The notes under the pieces: generated by a model
What the model was told of the DNA's origin: nothing
The model's database searches: none
The model's input: the letters and a program-made list of their open reading frames with translations, nothing else
In this document: positions 13,648-22,545 of the stretch, piece by piece
Numbering within the stretch: the stretch's first letter is position 1
Layout: every line of letters starts with the position of its first letter
Source of the DNA: Gordonia malaquae NBRC 108250
GTDB lineage: Bacteria > Actinomycetota > Actinomycetes > Mycobacteriales > Mycobacteriaceae
Length of the DNA stretch: 64,000 nucleotides
Assembly (NCBI RefSeq): GCF_000344135.1
Contig: NZ_BAOP01000010.1
Location: 1 to 64,000 of the forward strand
Direction: 5' to 3'
Program-made: the position numbers and the translations under genes

Positions 13648-13650
13648 TCA

Positions 13651-14220
13651 ATGCCACGGGTCAGCGATGACCGGCTCGCCGCGCGTCGTCGGGAGATTCT
13701 CGACGGCGCGCGGCACTGTTTCGCGCAGTACGGCTACGAAGGCGCCACCGTGAAGCGGATGGAGGAGACCACCGGTTTGTCCCGTGGAGCCATCTTCCAC
13801 CACTTCAAAGACAAGGAGGCGTTGTTCCTCGCGCTCGCGAGGGAGGACGCCGACCGGATGGCCGACGTCGCGGCACGACAGGGCCTGGTCCAAGTGATGC
13901 GTGACATTCTCGCGCGCCCCAAGGACTTCGACTGGCTGAGCACCCGACTGGAGATCGTCCGCAAGATTCGGAGCGATCCCGGTTTCCGGAAGGCGTGGGA
14001 GTCTCAGGCGGCCGACCGCGAAGCGGCGACACTCGCGCGTCTGGAGCGCAAACGCCAGGCGGGCAGTCTCCGCAACGATGTGGAACCCGAAGTCCTCGTC
14101 ACCTACCTCGACGTGATCCTCGACGGCATCGTCACGAGACTCGCATCGGGGCAGTCCACGGACGACCTGCATGCGGTCTTGGACCTCGTCGAAGCGTCGG
14201 TGCGCAAACCGGCCGTCTGA
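13651..14220 (+). CDS. acnR: TetR family repressor AcnR
   Basis: A 189-aa TetR regulator. The N-terminal HTH spans about residues 8-55 (REILDGARHCFAQYGYEGAT, then LSRGAIFHHFKDKEALF). The C-terminal ligand domain has the features of AcnR, the citrate-responsive repressor of aconitase in Corynebacterium. It begins 3 bases after the acn stop, so both share one mRNA. The AcnR-type palindrome in the acn promoter implies that AcnR represses its own operon. Family assignment rests on position plus operator; the TetR fold is certain. Confidence 0.92.
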   Translation: MPRVSDDRLAARRREILDGARHCFAQYGYEGATVKRMEETTGLSRGAIFHHFKDKEALFLALAREDADRMADVAARQGLVQVMRDILARPKDFDWLSTRLEIVRKIRSDPGFRKAWESQAADREAATLARLERKRQAGSLRNDVEPEVLVTYLDVILDGIVTRLASGQSTDDLHAVLDLVEASVRKPAV

Positions 14221-14234
14221 CGCCGGTACGACGT

Positions 14235-14277
14235 CTGCCACCGATCGTGACCAGTATGTGGTCACGATCGGCGGCAG
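14235..14277. terminator. 19-bp palindrome with core GATCGTGACCA, copy 1
   Basis: Arms 14235-14253 and 14259-14277 pair with one mismatch around a 5-base loop (GTATG). The gene-proximal core is GATCGTGACCA / TGGTCACGATC. It lies between the convergent acnR and 14292 genes. There is no T-tract. The same core and loop length recur at 62560-62604. Confidence 0.65.
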
Positions 14278-14291
14278 TGTCGTTTGCGGGG

Positions 14292-14945
14292 TCAGACGTC
14301 CGACGTCGTCGCTCCCGGTTTCGCGGCGAGCAGGCCACCGAGGACGCCGTATCCGAGGACGACCTGCGAGATCATGACGACGGTCCCGACGGTTCCGAAA
14401 GCCATCGCCGGGATGCCCCACACGAACCAGCTCTGGGCGAACAGCGTCTGCCACCGCAGGGCGCCCTGCCAGCGGCCGACGATCGCGACACGGGCCCCGA
14501 TGATCACCATGCCCAGCATGGACAGCGGCCAGCAGGCGTCGAACACCGCCCAGACGACCGTGCCTTCGATCAGCGCGAAGCCGTCGAGCACGGTCGAGAC
14601 CATGGCTCCCGCCATCAGCACGTATTCGACGCGGAAGCCGATTGTGGCCACGGTGCCCGACGAGCCCGGGCGGGTCATGGCGCGTGCTCGTTCCTCCACG
14701 CGCAGCAATCCGACGACCGCCGATTGGAAGGCGAGGGCGGTGACGCCGCCCAGCAGAGTGCGCCACCCGAAGTCGACGACGTCGCCGTACAGGACGATCA
14801 CCACCGCCCAGATCGGGGCGCTCACAGCGAGTGCGATGCCCACGGCTCGCACCGTCGGGAGCGCGACGGTCTCCCGCGGAGCGGTGTCGAGACGTTCGGC
14901 CTGTTCTGATCCAGGAATTGCGATGGGGTCGCCGATCGATGTCAT
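14292..14945 (-). CDS. Hypothetical integral membrane protein, 217 aa
   Basis: Family not recognised. After a 30-residue polar N-terminus there are about six hydrophobic helices: roughly 33-53, 62-82, 102-124, 129-152, 165-180 and 182-205. The whole looks like a small multi-pass protein of the cytoplasmic membrane. The ATG at 14945 has AAGGA upstream. Neighbours (acnR and a STAND regulator) give no functional link. Bases 14946-15041 upstream hold a TGTCGA-rich stretch but no gene. Confidence 0.75.
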   Translation of the reverse strand: MTSIGDPIAIPGSEQAERLDTAPRETVALPTVRAVGIALAVSAPIWAVVIVLYGDVVDFGWRTLLGGVTALAFQSAVVGLLRVEERARAMTRPGSSGTVATIGFRVEYVLMAGAMVSTVLDGFALIEGTVVWAVFDACWPLSMLGMVIIGARVAIVGRWQGALRWQTLFAQSWFVWGIPAMAFGTVGTVVMISQVVLGYGVLGGLLAAKPGATTSDV

Positions 14946-15041
14946 GGGGTGATTCCTTCGGTCCTGGCGCCGGGGAGCGCCGTGTCGATTGAGTGTCGAC
15001 AGGATGCACCGGGACGATTGGAATCAGCTTGAACCCGCGGC

Positions 15042-17834
15042 TCAATCGAGGGCGACGGCCCCCGCGATCAGTGCGGTGACAGCTCCGCGGTCGGCGTGGA
15101 GACCTTCCTCGAGACCGTGTTCGTACACGTCAGAGGCGATGCCGTCGCGAATCTCCGCGCCGTACCTGGCGAGGTCGATCGGATCCATGCGTTCCGGGTC
15201 GTAGCCGGTCAGATCCGTCCGACGACGGACTACACCCGTCAATCGGGCAGCTGTCTCCGGGTCGTCCGACCGGTAGGCGACGTACGCAAGCGTCGCGACT
15301 CCGACCATCCACGACGTGAGATCGTAGGAACGCTCGCAGGCTTCGACCATCCGTCCGAGCAGCGGCCTGGACCCGATCAGGTCGTCCCCTGCGATCCGGC
15401 TCTTCGCGAGGATCCAACATGCCGATGCGAGGAGCCAGTCGTAGCCGTTCACGTCGGCGATCCGGATGGCCTCACCCAGGTGGATCTCTGCGGAGTCGAG
15501 ATCAACGGATCTCAAACCCGCCGTGCCGACGGCGAGTTCGAGTTCCCCGCGCGCCTCGCTGTCGCCGTCGGCGCCTACATGACGCCGAGACACGGCCGCG
15601 AACTGTGCGGACTCGGCGATCGCACCGGCTCCGGCGAAGAAGAACGCGAGCATCGTCGCGGCCTCGGCAGCGGCGCCACGATCGGCCGGATCGATCGGAT
15701 CGTCACCGATCTCCACAAGGAGAGCTTGCAGTCGCTGCAGGGAGTCGAAGATCGTTTCGCCGTCACCCGCGAGGTACGCGACGAGGTTGCGGCCGGAGAG
15801 GACGCGGACTCGCCGCTCAACCGGCGCCGACGCTGCAGCATCGCTCACCACGGGCGCCAGCAGACGGCTTCCTTCGTCGATGAGTCCACGACGGAACCAG
15901 AACCAGTGAAGGTCGCCGACGATCTGCAGATAGGTGGTGAGGTCGGTCTCGACGCAATTCGCCAGAGCAGCGCGCATGTTCGGGAGTTCCGCCTCGATCC
16001 GGCGCATCCAGGTGATGCAGTCAGGTCCGCGCAGTCCGGGATACGCCGCCGCGGCGACCGCCTCAGCCCACCCGATGTGCGCCGCCACCAGGTCGGCGCG
16101 GCGCTCCGGTGACCATTCTCCGATCGCATACTCGCGCAACACCTCGAGCACCTGATATCGGCGCGGATCCCCACCGACGACCGCGACCAGTGACGCGTCG
16201 ACGAGAGCAGCGAGATCCGGCAGAACGTCCGCCCCACGCTTCGACACGGCGCCCGCGGCGTCGAAGTCGAAACCTCCTTCGAAGATCGCGAGGTCCTGCA
16301 TAAGGGATCGCTGCGACGAGGTCAGTGCGGCGTACGAGGCGTCGATCACCATCCGCATGCTCAGGTGTCGGCCGACGGACCGCGCCGACCGGGCTTCGAG
16401 CAACGCGAAGCGGTCGTCCAGACGATCGAGGAGCTGACGCACAGACAGGACGCTCGTGTGTGCGGCCGCCAGTTCCAGTGCAAGGGGAAGATTGTCCAAC
16501 GCTGCACACAGTCGCCGGACGTCGTCTCGGTCGACGTCGCGCACCGGTTCTGCACTGCGTTCGCAGAACAGGTCGGTGCCGTCGGCCAGCGGACTCAGCG
16601 GGTGGATCCACTCGCCGTCGGCGCCGAGCGCAACTCGGCTCGTGGTCAGGATTCTCAGGTCGGGGCACGCCCTGAGCAACCTCTCGGCGACGTCGGCGAC
16701 GGCGCCCGCGAGATGCTCGCAGTTGTCGAGGACCACGAGGCAGCTGCGGTCGCGCAGCATCGTGCCGACCATGTCGACTCCACCTTGCGCCGTGAGGCCG
16801 AGAACGTTGACCATCGCGTCGCTGATCCCGACAGCATCGTGCACACCCGCGAGTTCGACGAACCACGCGCCGTCGCGGTGTCCGGACACCCCTGCCACCC
16901 GCTGAGCGACGCGCGTCTTGCCGACTCCCCCCGGCCCGGTGACCGACACCATCCGGTGTTCCTCGATGAGACCGGAGACCACCGCGACCTCGGCGTCACG
17001 CCCGATCAACGTTGTCAGTTCGGCCGGCACATATCGCGTTCTCCGGGTCGGCGCGACGACAACGGGCCTCGGCAGGAGGTCGGGATCGTGGCGCAGCATC
17101 GCCTCGTACAGATTCGTCAGGCCGGGTCCCGGTTCGGCCCCGAGTTGGTCTGCGAGCACAGTGCGGGCGCGCCGCAGACTCGCCATCGCAGCAGCTTGGC
17201 GACCCGCGCGGTACTCCGCGAGCGCCAACAGTTCCCATCCGCGTTCGACCAGCGGTGACTGCTCGACGACTGCCAGGAGGCCGGCTGCGGCGTCGTCGTG
17301 CTCGCCGAGATCAGACAGCACTTCGAGCCGATCGAGGACCACTGCGTCACGCTTGGCGTGCAGACCGGCCGACGCGACCTGCGCGAAATCCCATTCGATG
17401 ACGTCGGCGTATGCGGGACCTCGCCACAAGGCGAGCGCGTCGTCGAACCGGACGAGTGCGGTACGCCGGTCGAGTTGGTCGGCTGCCGCCCGCGCGGCCG
17501 TCACGACATCGTCGAATCGTCGGCTGTCGACGGTCACCGAGTCTCTCGGGATCGCGTACCCCACACCGTTGCGCACAAGGACACTCGGCTGTGCCCTGCC
17601 GTGTGCGGGCTCCAGCACGCGGCGGAGCGTCGAGACGTAACCGTGCAACGTGGAGACGGCCGATCTCGGCGGGGCGCTGCGCCACAGCTCGATGAGGGTC
17701 GTCTCCGGGACAGTCTCCCCCGCCGCTGTGATCAGCCTGCACAGCAGTGCGCGGGGCAGCGGACCGCCGGTGGATACGACCTCACCGTCCACTCGCACGC
17801 GAAGCGGTCCGAGCACATCGACGTCAATCTCCAC
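15042..17834 (-). CDS. BTAD/OmpR-type DNA-binding STAND ATPase (AfsR/SARP-like regulator)
   Basis: A 930-aa transcription regulator. Residues about 1-95 form an OmpR-like winged helix (VDVLGPLRVRVDG...STLHGYVSTLRRVLEP). Residues about 96-250 are a bacterial transcriptional activator (BTAD) domain. A STAND/NB-ARC ATPase follows with Walker A GPGGVGKT (300-307) and Walker B-like SCLVVLDNCEHL, then helical repeats to the end. From the P-loop linker to the C-terminus it is clearly homologous to the neighbouring kinase. The start GTG at 17834 overlaps the kinase stop by 11 bases, implying coupled translation. An alternative GTG at 17879 would add 15 residues unlike family N-termini. Resembles AfsR; target genes are unknown. 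Confidence 0.85.
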   Translation of the reverse strand: MEIDVDVLGPLRVRVDGEVVSTGGPLPRALLCRLITAAGETVPETTLIELWRSAPPRSAVSTLHGYVSTLRRVLEPAHGRAQPSVLVRNGVGYAIPRDSVTVDSRRFDDVVTAARAAADQLDRRTALVRFDDALALWRGPAYADVIEWDFAQVASAGLHAKRDAVVLDRLEVLSDLGEHDDAAAGLLAVVEQSPLVERGWELLALAEYRAGRQAAAMASLRRARTVLADQLGAEPGPGLTNLYEAMLRHDPDLLPRPVVVAPTRRTRYVPAELTTLIGRDAEVAVVSGLIEEHRMVSVTGPGGVGKTRVAQRVAGVSGHRDGAWFVELAGVHDAVGISDAMVNVLGLTAQGGVDMVGTMLRDRSCLVVLDNCEHLAGAVADVAERLLRACPDLRILTTSRVALGADGEWIHPLSPLADGTDLFCERSAEPVRDVDRDDVRRLCAALDNLPLALELAAAHTSVLSVRQLLDRLDDRFALLEARSARSVGRHLSMRMVIDASYAALTSSQRSLMQDLAIFEGGFDFDAAGAVSKRGADVLPDLAALVDASLVAVVGGDPRRYQVLEVLREYAIGEWSPERRADLVAAHIGWAEAVAAAAYPGLRGPDCITWMRRIEAELPNMRAALANCVETDLTTYLQIVGDLHWFWFRRGLIDEGSRLLAPVVSDAAASAPVERRVRVLSGRNLVAYLAGDGETIFDSLQRLQALLVEIGDDPIDPADRGAAAEAATMLAFFFAGAGAIAESAQFAAVSRRHVGADGDSEARGELELAVGTAGLRSVDLDSAEIHLGEAIRIADVNGYDWLLASACWILAKSRIAGDDLIGSRPLLGRMVEACERSYDLTSWMVGVATLAYVAYRSDDPETAARLTGVVRRRTDLTGYDPERMDPIDLARYGAEIRDGIASDVYEHGLEEGLHADRGAVTALIAGAVALD

Positions 17835-20800
17835 GCGTACCAGGATAATTCTCGTGACCTGGTCGATCCACCGGTCCACTGCGACTCGTGGCGCAGTCGG
17901 CGATCAGCGACGCGACACCGGCGCGGTTGAGCGTTCGTCCGGTGTCGATACCCCGCCCGAGTGTGTCGGCGGCGATGGTCGATCTCATGTCCGTGACGAA
18001 CTCCGCCATGTCGATAGGGTCGAGCCGCTCGGGAAAGAACCCCGACTCATCACTGCGCCGGGCCGTCACCCCGAGGAGCAGTGCGGCCCGCTCGTGATAG
18101 CCCTCCACGAACTCGACGTACGCGAGGGTGACGACGCCGACCATCCACGACGTCAGGTCCGCCCTGCGCTCGCAGATCGCGATCATCGTGGTCAACAGGC
18201 GACGTGACTCGGCGGTGTCGCCGGTCGTCCGAATCGTGTGCTTGGCCGTCAGCCACAGCGCGGACGCGTGCAGCCAGTCGAATCCGTGCTCCTGCGCGGT
18301 GGACCTCATCGCTTCCAGGTGCCGCCCGACCGCGGCTGCGTCGCCGATGCGGGACGCGGCGCCGGCGAAGGCGATCTCGGTCTCGGCAGCCGTCCACGCG
18401 AGGCCTTCCGCCATCGCGAATCCTCGGGCCCGCACCGCCCATTCGCGTGTCTCGTCCGGAGTCCCCATGCCTGCCGCCATGAACGCCAACATCGCAGCCG
18501 ACTCGGCCGCGGCGCGCCGAGCTTGTCCCGGTGCTGGATCGGGCCCCAGCCGGTGAGCGATCACCCGAAGGCGATCCCCGCAACCGGCGATGACGTCGAC
18601 GTCCCCGGCCAGGTAGGCAAGCAGCGCTCGACCGACCACGCATCGGACCAGGTCGGAATCCGACACCGACGAGACCGATTCGGTCAACACGGGATCAAGG
18701 AGCCTGCTGCCTTCGTCGATCCTTCCCTTGCGGTACCAGATCCAGTACAGGCCACCGACGATCCGCGCATACTCGGCCGAGTCGACCGGCGATGCGTCGT
18801 CGAGAGCCGCGCGGATGTTCGGCATCTCGGCGTCGACACGCGTCATCCACGCGACCGAATGGGGACCGCGGAGTCCGTCGAAGGCGTCGGCGGCGATCGC
18901 GACGGCCCACCGTCTGCGGCGATCCACCAAGTCGGTTCGTCGCGCGGCGTCCAGATGCCCGGACGCGAACGTGCGGACCGTGTCGAGCAGCCGATACCGA
19001 CGGGGATCTCCCCCGACCACCGTGACGAGTGACTCGTCCACCAGACCCGCGAGGTCGTCGACCAGCCCGAAATCGCGACCGGTGACGGCGGCGACCGCAT
19101 CGACGTCGAAGCTCCCCACGAACACCGACAGGTCGATCAGCAACGACCGACGCGATTCGCGCAGCGCTTGAAACGAGTCGTCGATCACTGTGATCAAACT
19201 CGTTCGCCTCGAACGCCGTTCGCTGTCGTGTGGCCCGAGCACTGCGAGATTGTCTCCGATGCTGGTCAGAACTTGCCGAACGGACAGGATCCTCGTGCGC
19301 GCCGCGGCCAGTTCGATGGCGAGCGGAAGGTGGTCGACTGCCTCGCACAGACGCCGCACGTCGTCCAGGTCTTCCGGACCCACAGCTTGAGGGCTCCGCG
19401 CCAGAAACAGTTCGGTGCCGTCCGACGGTGGCGCGAGTGCGTACCTCCGCTCTCCCGGAACGCCCAACGCGGTGCGGCTGGTCACCAGGATCGACACCTG
19501 CGGGCACGCCTGAAGGATCTGGTGCGCCGTGTCGGCGATGGTGTCGACGAGGTGCTCACAGTTGTCGAAGACGAGCAGGCAGGACCGGTAGCCGAGGTGT
19601 TCGACAACGGCGCCCACACCGCCGGCGGTCGTGATCCCCAGGACGGACACCAGCGCGTCAGCAACGCCCGCGGCATCGCGGACACGATCGAACTCGACGA
19701 ACCAGGGACCATCCGCGTCGGCTCTCGTCGAGGCGACTCGCTGTGCGATGCGCGTCTTCCCCACCCCGCCGGGTCCGGTGATCGTGACCGCCCGGCTGGT
19801 CGCCATCATGGCGGCGAGGTCGGCGAGTTCCTTTTCCCGGCCGATGAACGACGTCAGCTCTGCGGGCACGTTGCGGGTTCGCCGGACGGGTGACGACGGG
19901 GTCGACAGCGTCGGCATCAGCGTCGGCGGGGCCGATGAGAGTTCGGCGACGACGTCGGCGACACCGCCGAGGAGTCCGAGGTCCACCGATCCGGTCGACC
20001 GCGTCACCCAGTCGGCAAGAAGGTCGCGCGCCTCCGACATGGACGGGCGTGATTCGACGTCCCGGGTCATGAGTCGGACGACAACCTGCGTCAGATCCGT
20101 GTCTGCGGTCATCGGGCGAAGCTCGGTGTTCGCGATCTGGAAAAGCGTCGCGATGACGTTGTCGTCGTCGCCGTGCGGCGGTCGCCCCTCGATCATCGTG
20201 TACAGCGCGGCGCCCAAAGAGTACACATCGGACGCCGTCGTCGCTTCAGCGCCGCGGGCCACCTCGGGCGCGAAGTAGGCGGGCGTGCCCGTGACGATTC
20301 CGCTCCGCGTGATCGACGGGTCCCCCGCCGATCGAGCTATTCCGAAATCGGCGACCTTCACCGTCCCGTGCCCGCTCGACCCCGTCGAGATCAGGATGTT
20401 CCCTGGCTTCACGTCGCGGTGGACGACGCCCCGACGATGCGCCTCGGCGAGCGCACCGGCGACATCCGCCGCGATCCGTGCCGCCTCTGCGGGCGACATC
20501 GTTCCGCTGCGGCGGAGGACGTCGGCCACGCTGACGGACGGGAAGTACTCCATCACGAGCCACGGATCATCGGCGACCAGCACGTCGAACATCGCCACCG
20601 CGTGCGGGTGGGTGAGCCGGGCCGCTGCTCTGGCCTCACGAATCGCCCTGCGCCTGCGGGTCGATCCCTGGTCGGTGTCGGCACCGACGGTCAGGATGCG
20701 TTTGGCCGCCACGTCACGGTCGAGGAGCTCGTCACGCGCGAGCCAGACCTCCCCCATGCCGCCGCGGCCGATCCGCTCCACCAGGCGATACCGGTCGCCG

Positions 20801-20838
20801 ACGAGCTGGGACGGCGCAGGCTCGGTCGGTTCGGTCAT
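17824..20838 (-). CDS. Ser/Thr protein kinase fused to a STAND ATPase (PknK-like)
   Basis: A 1004-aa cytoplasmic protein. The kinase domain (about 17-280) is complete: Gly loop GRGGMGEV (24-31), Lys46, HRDVKPGN (140-147), DFG (164-166) and GTPAYFAPE (184-192). A Pro/Ser linker leads to a STAND ATPase with GPGGVGKT (355-362) and SCLLVFDNCEHL, then about 400 residues of helical repeats. There is no transmembrane segment and no LuxR-type HTH at the end. The ATG at 20838 lies 6 bases from a TACGAT -10 hexamer. It resembles M. tuberculosis PknK and functionally the AfsK/AfsR pairing. It overlaps the downstream regulator gene, whose STAND half is a paralogue. Confidence 0.88.
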   Translation of the reverse strand: MTEPTEPAPSQLVGDRYRLVERIGRGGMGEVWLARDELLDRDVAAKRILTVGADTDQGSTRRRRAIREARAAARLTHPHAVAMFDVLVADDPWLVMEYFPSVSVADVLRRSGTMSPAEAARIAADVAGALAEAHRRGVVHRDVKPGNILISTGSSGHGTVKVADFGIARSAGDPSITRSGIVTGTPAYFAPEVARGAEATTASDVYSLGAALYTMIEGRPPHGDDDNVIATLFQIANTELRPMTADTDLTQVVVRLMTRDVESRPSMSEARDLLADWVTRSTGSVDLGLLGGVADVVAELSSAPPTLMPTLSTPSSPVRRTRNVPAELTSFIGREKELADLAAMMATSRAVTITGPGGVGKTRIAQRVASTRADADGPWFVEFDRVRDAAGVADALVSVLGITTAGGVGAVVEHLGYRSCLLVFDNCEHLVDTIADTAHQILQACPQVSILVTSRTALGVPGERRYALAPPSDGTELFLARSPQAVGPEDLDDVRRLCEAVDHLPLAIELAAARTRILSVRQVLTSIGDNLAVLGPHDSERRSRRTSLITVIDDSFQALRESRRSLLIDLSVFVGSFDVDAVAAVTGRDFGLVDDLAGLVDESLVTVVGGDPRRYRLLDTVRTFASGHLDAARRTDLVDRRRRWAVAIAADAFDGLRGPHSVAWMTRVDAEMPNIRAALDDASPVDSAEYARIVGGLYWIWYRKGRIDEGSRLLDPVLTESVSSVSDSDLVRCVVGRALLAYLAGDVDVIAGCGDRLRVIAHRLGPDPAPGQARRAAAESAAMLAFMAAGMGTPDETREWAVRARGFAMAEGLAWTAAETEIAFAGAASRIGDAAAVGRHLEAMRSTAQEHGFDWLHASALWLTAKHTIRTTGDTAESRRLLTTMIAICERRADLTSWMVGVVTLAYVEFVEGYHERAALLLGVTARRSDESGFFPERLDPIDMAEFVTDMRSTIAADTLGRGIDTGRTLNRAGVASLIADCATSRSGPVDRPGHENYPGTRGD

Positions 20839-20844
20839 TCGCTG

Positions 20845-20850
20845 ATCGTA
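20845..20850 (-). promoter_or_regulatory. -10 TACGAT of the kinase gene
   Basis: TACGAT on the minus strand lies 6 bases before the kinase ATG, without a Shine-Dalgarno sequence, suggesting a leaderless transcript that probably covers both STAND genes. Confidence 0.4.
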
Positions 20851-20890
20851 GGCGAGGGAGCAGGCGGCTCGAACGAAGGCACGTCGAACG

Positions 20891-20910
20891 ACCGAGCGCT
20901 CGGTTACTGT
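20891..20910 (+). promoter_or_regulatory. TetR-type operator and -10 of the acyl-CoA synthetase gene
   Basis: ACCGAGCGCTCGGT (20891-20904) is a perfect 14-bp palindrome. TACTGT (20905-20910) directly after it fits a -10 hexamer. A repressor bound here would block the promoter. The palindrome resembles operators of TetR regulators of lipid genes. No TetR gene adjoins it. Confidence 0.5.
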
Positions 20911-20940
20911 CGGATTCACCCCCACTATGAGGAGCGTCAC

Positions 20941-22482
20941 GTGTATCCAGGCAGCTACGTCACGACCACCCCCGACAAGCCTGCGGTGATCCGCCCGAGT
21001 ACCGGTGAGACTGTCACGTATGCACAGCTGACCGACAATTCCACGCGGATCGCCAACCATCTCCGCGATCTCGGGTTGCAAGTCGGCGACACCGTCGCTG
21101 TGGTGACCGACAACGATCTGCGGGTGTTCGACGTGTACTGGGCCGCGATCCGCAGCGGGTTCTACGTCACGGTTGTCAACCATCACCTGACGGCGCCGGA
21201 GGTGAACTACATCCTCGACGACTGTGACGCGAAGATCGTGTTCGCGTCGGCGAACGTGGCAGACGCCGTCGCGCTCGCGCATGAGATCGATGTGCTGTCC
21301 ACGCCCGAACGGCGGGTCGCCTGGGGCGGATCCATCACCGGCTTCATGGACTACGACGAGGTTCTCGCCGTGTCATCGGCCGAACCACTCGTCGACCAGC
21401 CGCGCGGCGCGGACATGCTGTACTCATCCGGCACCACCGGTCGCCCCAAGGGCATCAAGCCGAACCTTCCCGGCACTCAAGTCGACGCATCCTTCGATCT
21501 GATCTCGCAGGTCTTCGGACCGGTGTACGGATTCGGAACCGAGACGGTGTACCTCTCGCCCGCCCCGGTGTACCACGCCGCACCGCTGCGGTACTGCGCG
21601 ATGGTGAATGCACTCGGCGGCACGGTCATCCTGATGGACCGCTTCGAGCCCGAAGCGTCTCTGGCCCTCATCCAGGAGTACCGGGTGACGCACAGCCAGT
21701 GGGTGCCGACCATGTTCGTGCGCATGCTCAAGCTTCCCGAGGAGGTCCGTGCCTCCTACGACGTGTCGAGCCTGCAGGTCGCGATCCACGCGGCGGCACC
21801 GTGCCCGGCCGAGGTGAAGAAGGCGATGATCGCCTGGTGGGGTCCGATCATCAACGAGTACTACGCGGCCACCGAGGCCGCCGGTGTCACGTTGATCGGG
21901 TCGCAGGACGCTCTCGAGCGCCCGGGTTCGGTCGGCCGCGGTGTTCTCGGCGTGATCCACGTCTGCGGTGACGACGGCGCCGACCTGCCGACGGGCGAGG
22001 TGGGCACGGTCTACTTCGAACGGGAGGAGATGCCGTTCGCCTACCACAACGATCCTGCGAAGACTGCCGCCGCACAACACCCCGACCATCCCAACTGGGC
22101 CACGACCGGCGATCTCGGTTACGTCGATGAGGACGGGTTCCTCTATCTCACGGATCGGAAGGCGTTCATGATCATCTCCGGCGGTGTCAACATCTATCCG
22201 CAGGAGGCCGAGAACGTCCTGATCAACCATCCCGCGGTGTACGACGTCGGCGTGATCGGACTTCCCGACGACGACCTCGGCGAGGTCGCCGCAGGGTTCG
22301 TCCAGCTCATGGACGGTGTCGCACCGTCTGACGAACTCGCTCAGGAGCTCACGGATTTCGCAAGGGCAGAACTCGCCGCGTTCAAGGTGCCGCGCAGCAT
22401 CGCCTTCATCGACGAACTACCGAGGACGCCCACGGGCAAGCTCGTGAAGGGCGACCTGCGCAAGCGTGTGCTCGGCGTCTGA
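20941..22482 (+). CDS. Acyl-CoA synthetase (AMP-binding, FadD4-like)
   Basis: A 513-aa ANL-superfamily ligase that activates a carboxylic acid, probably a fatty or aromatic/terpenoid acid, to its CoA thioester via an acyl-adenylate. Motifs: YSSGTTGRPKGIK (161-173), EYYAATEAAG near 305, TTGDLGYVDEDGFLYLTDRK, and the C-terminal catalytic Lys500 in RTPTGKL. The GTG at 20941 has AGGAG 7 bases upstream. It is divergent from the kinase gene and 63 bases before a flavin monooxygenase gene with its own promoter. Substrate cannot be told from sequence. Confidence 0.9.
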   Translation: MYPGSYVTTTPDKPAVIRPSTGETVTYAQLTDNSTRIANHLRDLGLQVGDTVAVVTDNDLRVFDVYWAAIRSGFYVTVVNHHLTAPEVNYILDDCDAKIVFASANVADAVALAHEIDVLSTPERRVAWGGSITGFMDYDEVLAVSSAEPLVDQPRGADMLYSSGTTGRPKGIKPNLPGTQVDASFDLISQVFGPVYGFGTETVYLSPAPVYHAAPLRYCAMVNALGGTVILMDRFEPEASLALIQEYRVTHSQWVPTMFVRMLKLPEEVRASYDVSSLQVAIHAAAPCPAEVKKAMIAWWGPIINEYYAATEAAGVTLIGSQDALERPGSVGRGVLGVIHVCGDDGADLPTGEVGTVYFEREEMPFAYHNDPAKTAAAQHPDHPNWATTGDLGYVDEDGFLYLTDRKAFMIISGGVNIYPQEAENVLINHPAVYDVGVIGLPDDDLGEVAAGFVQLMDGVAPSDELAQELTDFARAELAAFKVPRSIAFIDELPRTPTGKLVKGDLRKRVLGV

Positions 22483-22510
22483 CGTCGTGCGCCGGGCCGT
22501 TCGGAAATCG

Positions 22511-22538
22511 TGGACAGCTGTCCAGAACTCTGTACACT
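22511..22538 (+). promoter_or_regulatory. Palindromic operator and leaderless promoter of the flavin monooxygenase gene
   Basis: TGGACAGCTGTCCA (22511-22524) is a perfect 14-bp palindrome. TACACT (22533-22538) fits a -10 hexamer and ends 7 bases before the ATG at 22546, so the transcript probably starts at or next to the start codon. The palindrome would lie in the -10/-35 spacer. Confidence 0.5.
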
Positions 22539-22545
22539 GCGGCCC

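Noticed and set aside
17824-20838. LuxR-type regulator reading of the kinase protein
   Set aside because: The C-terminus lacks a LuxR helix-turn-helix; helical repeats run to the end.
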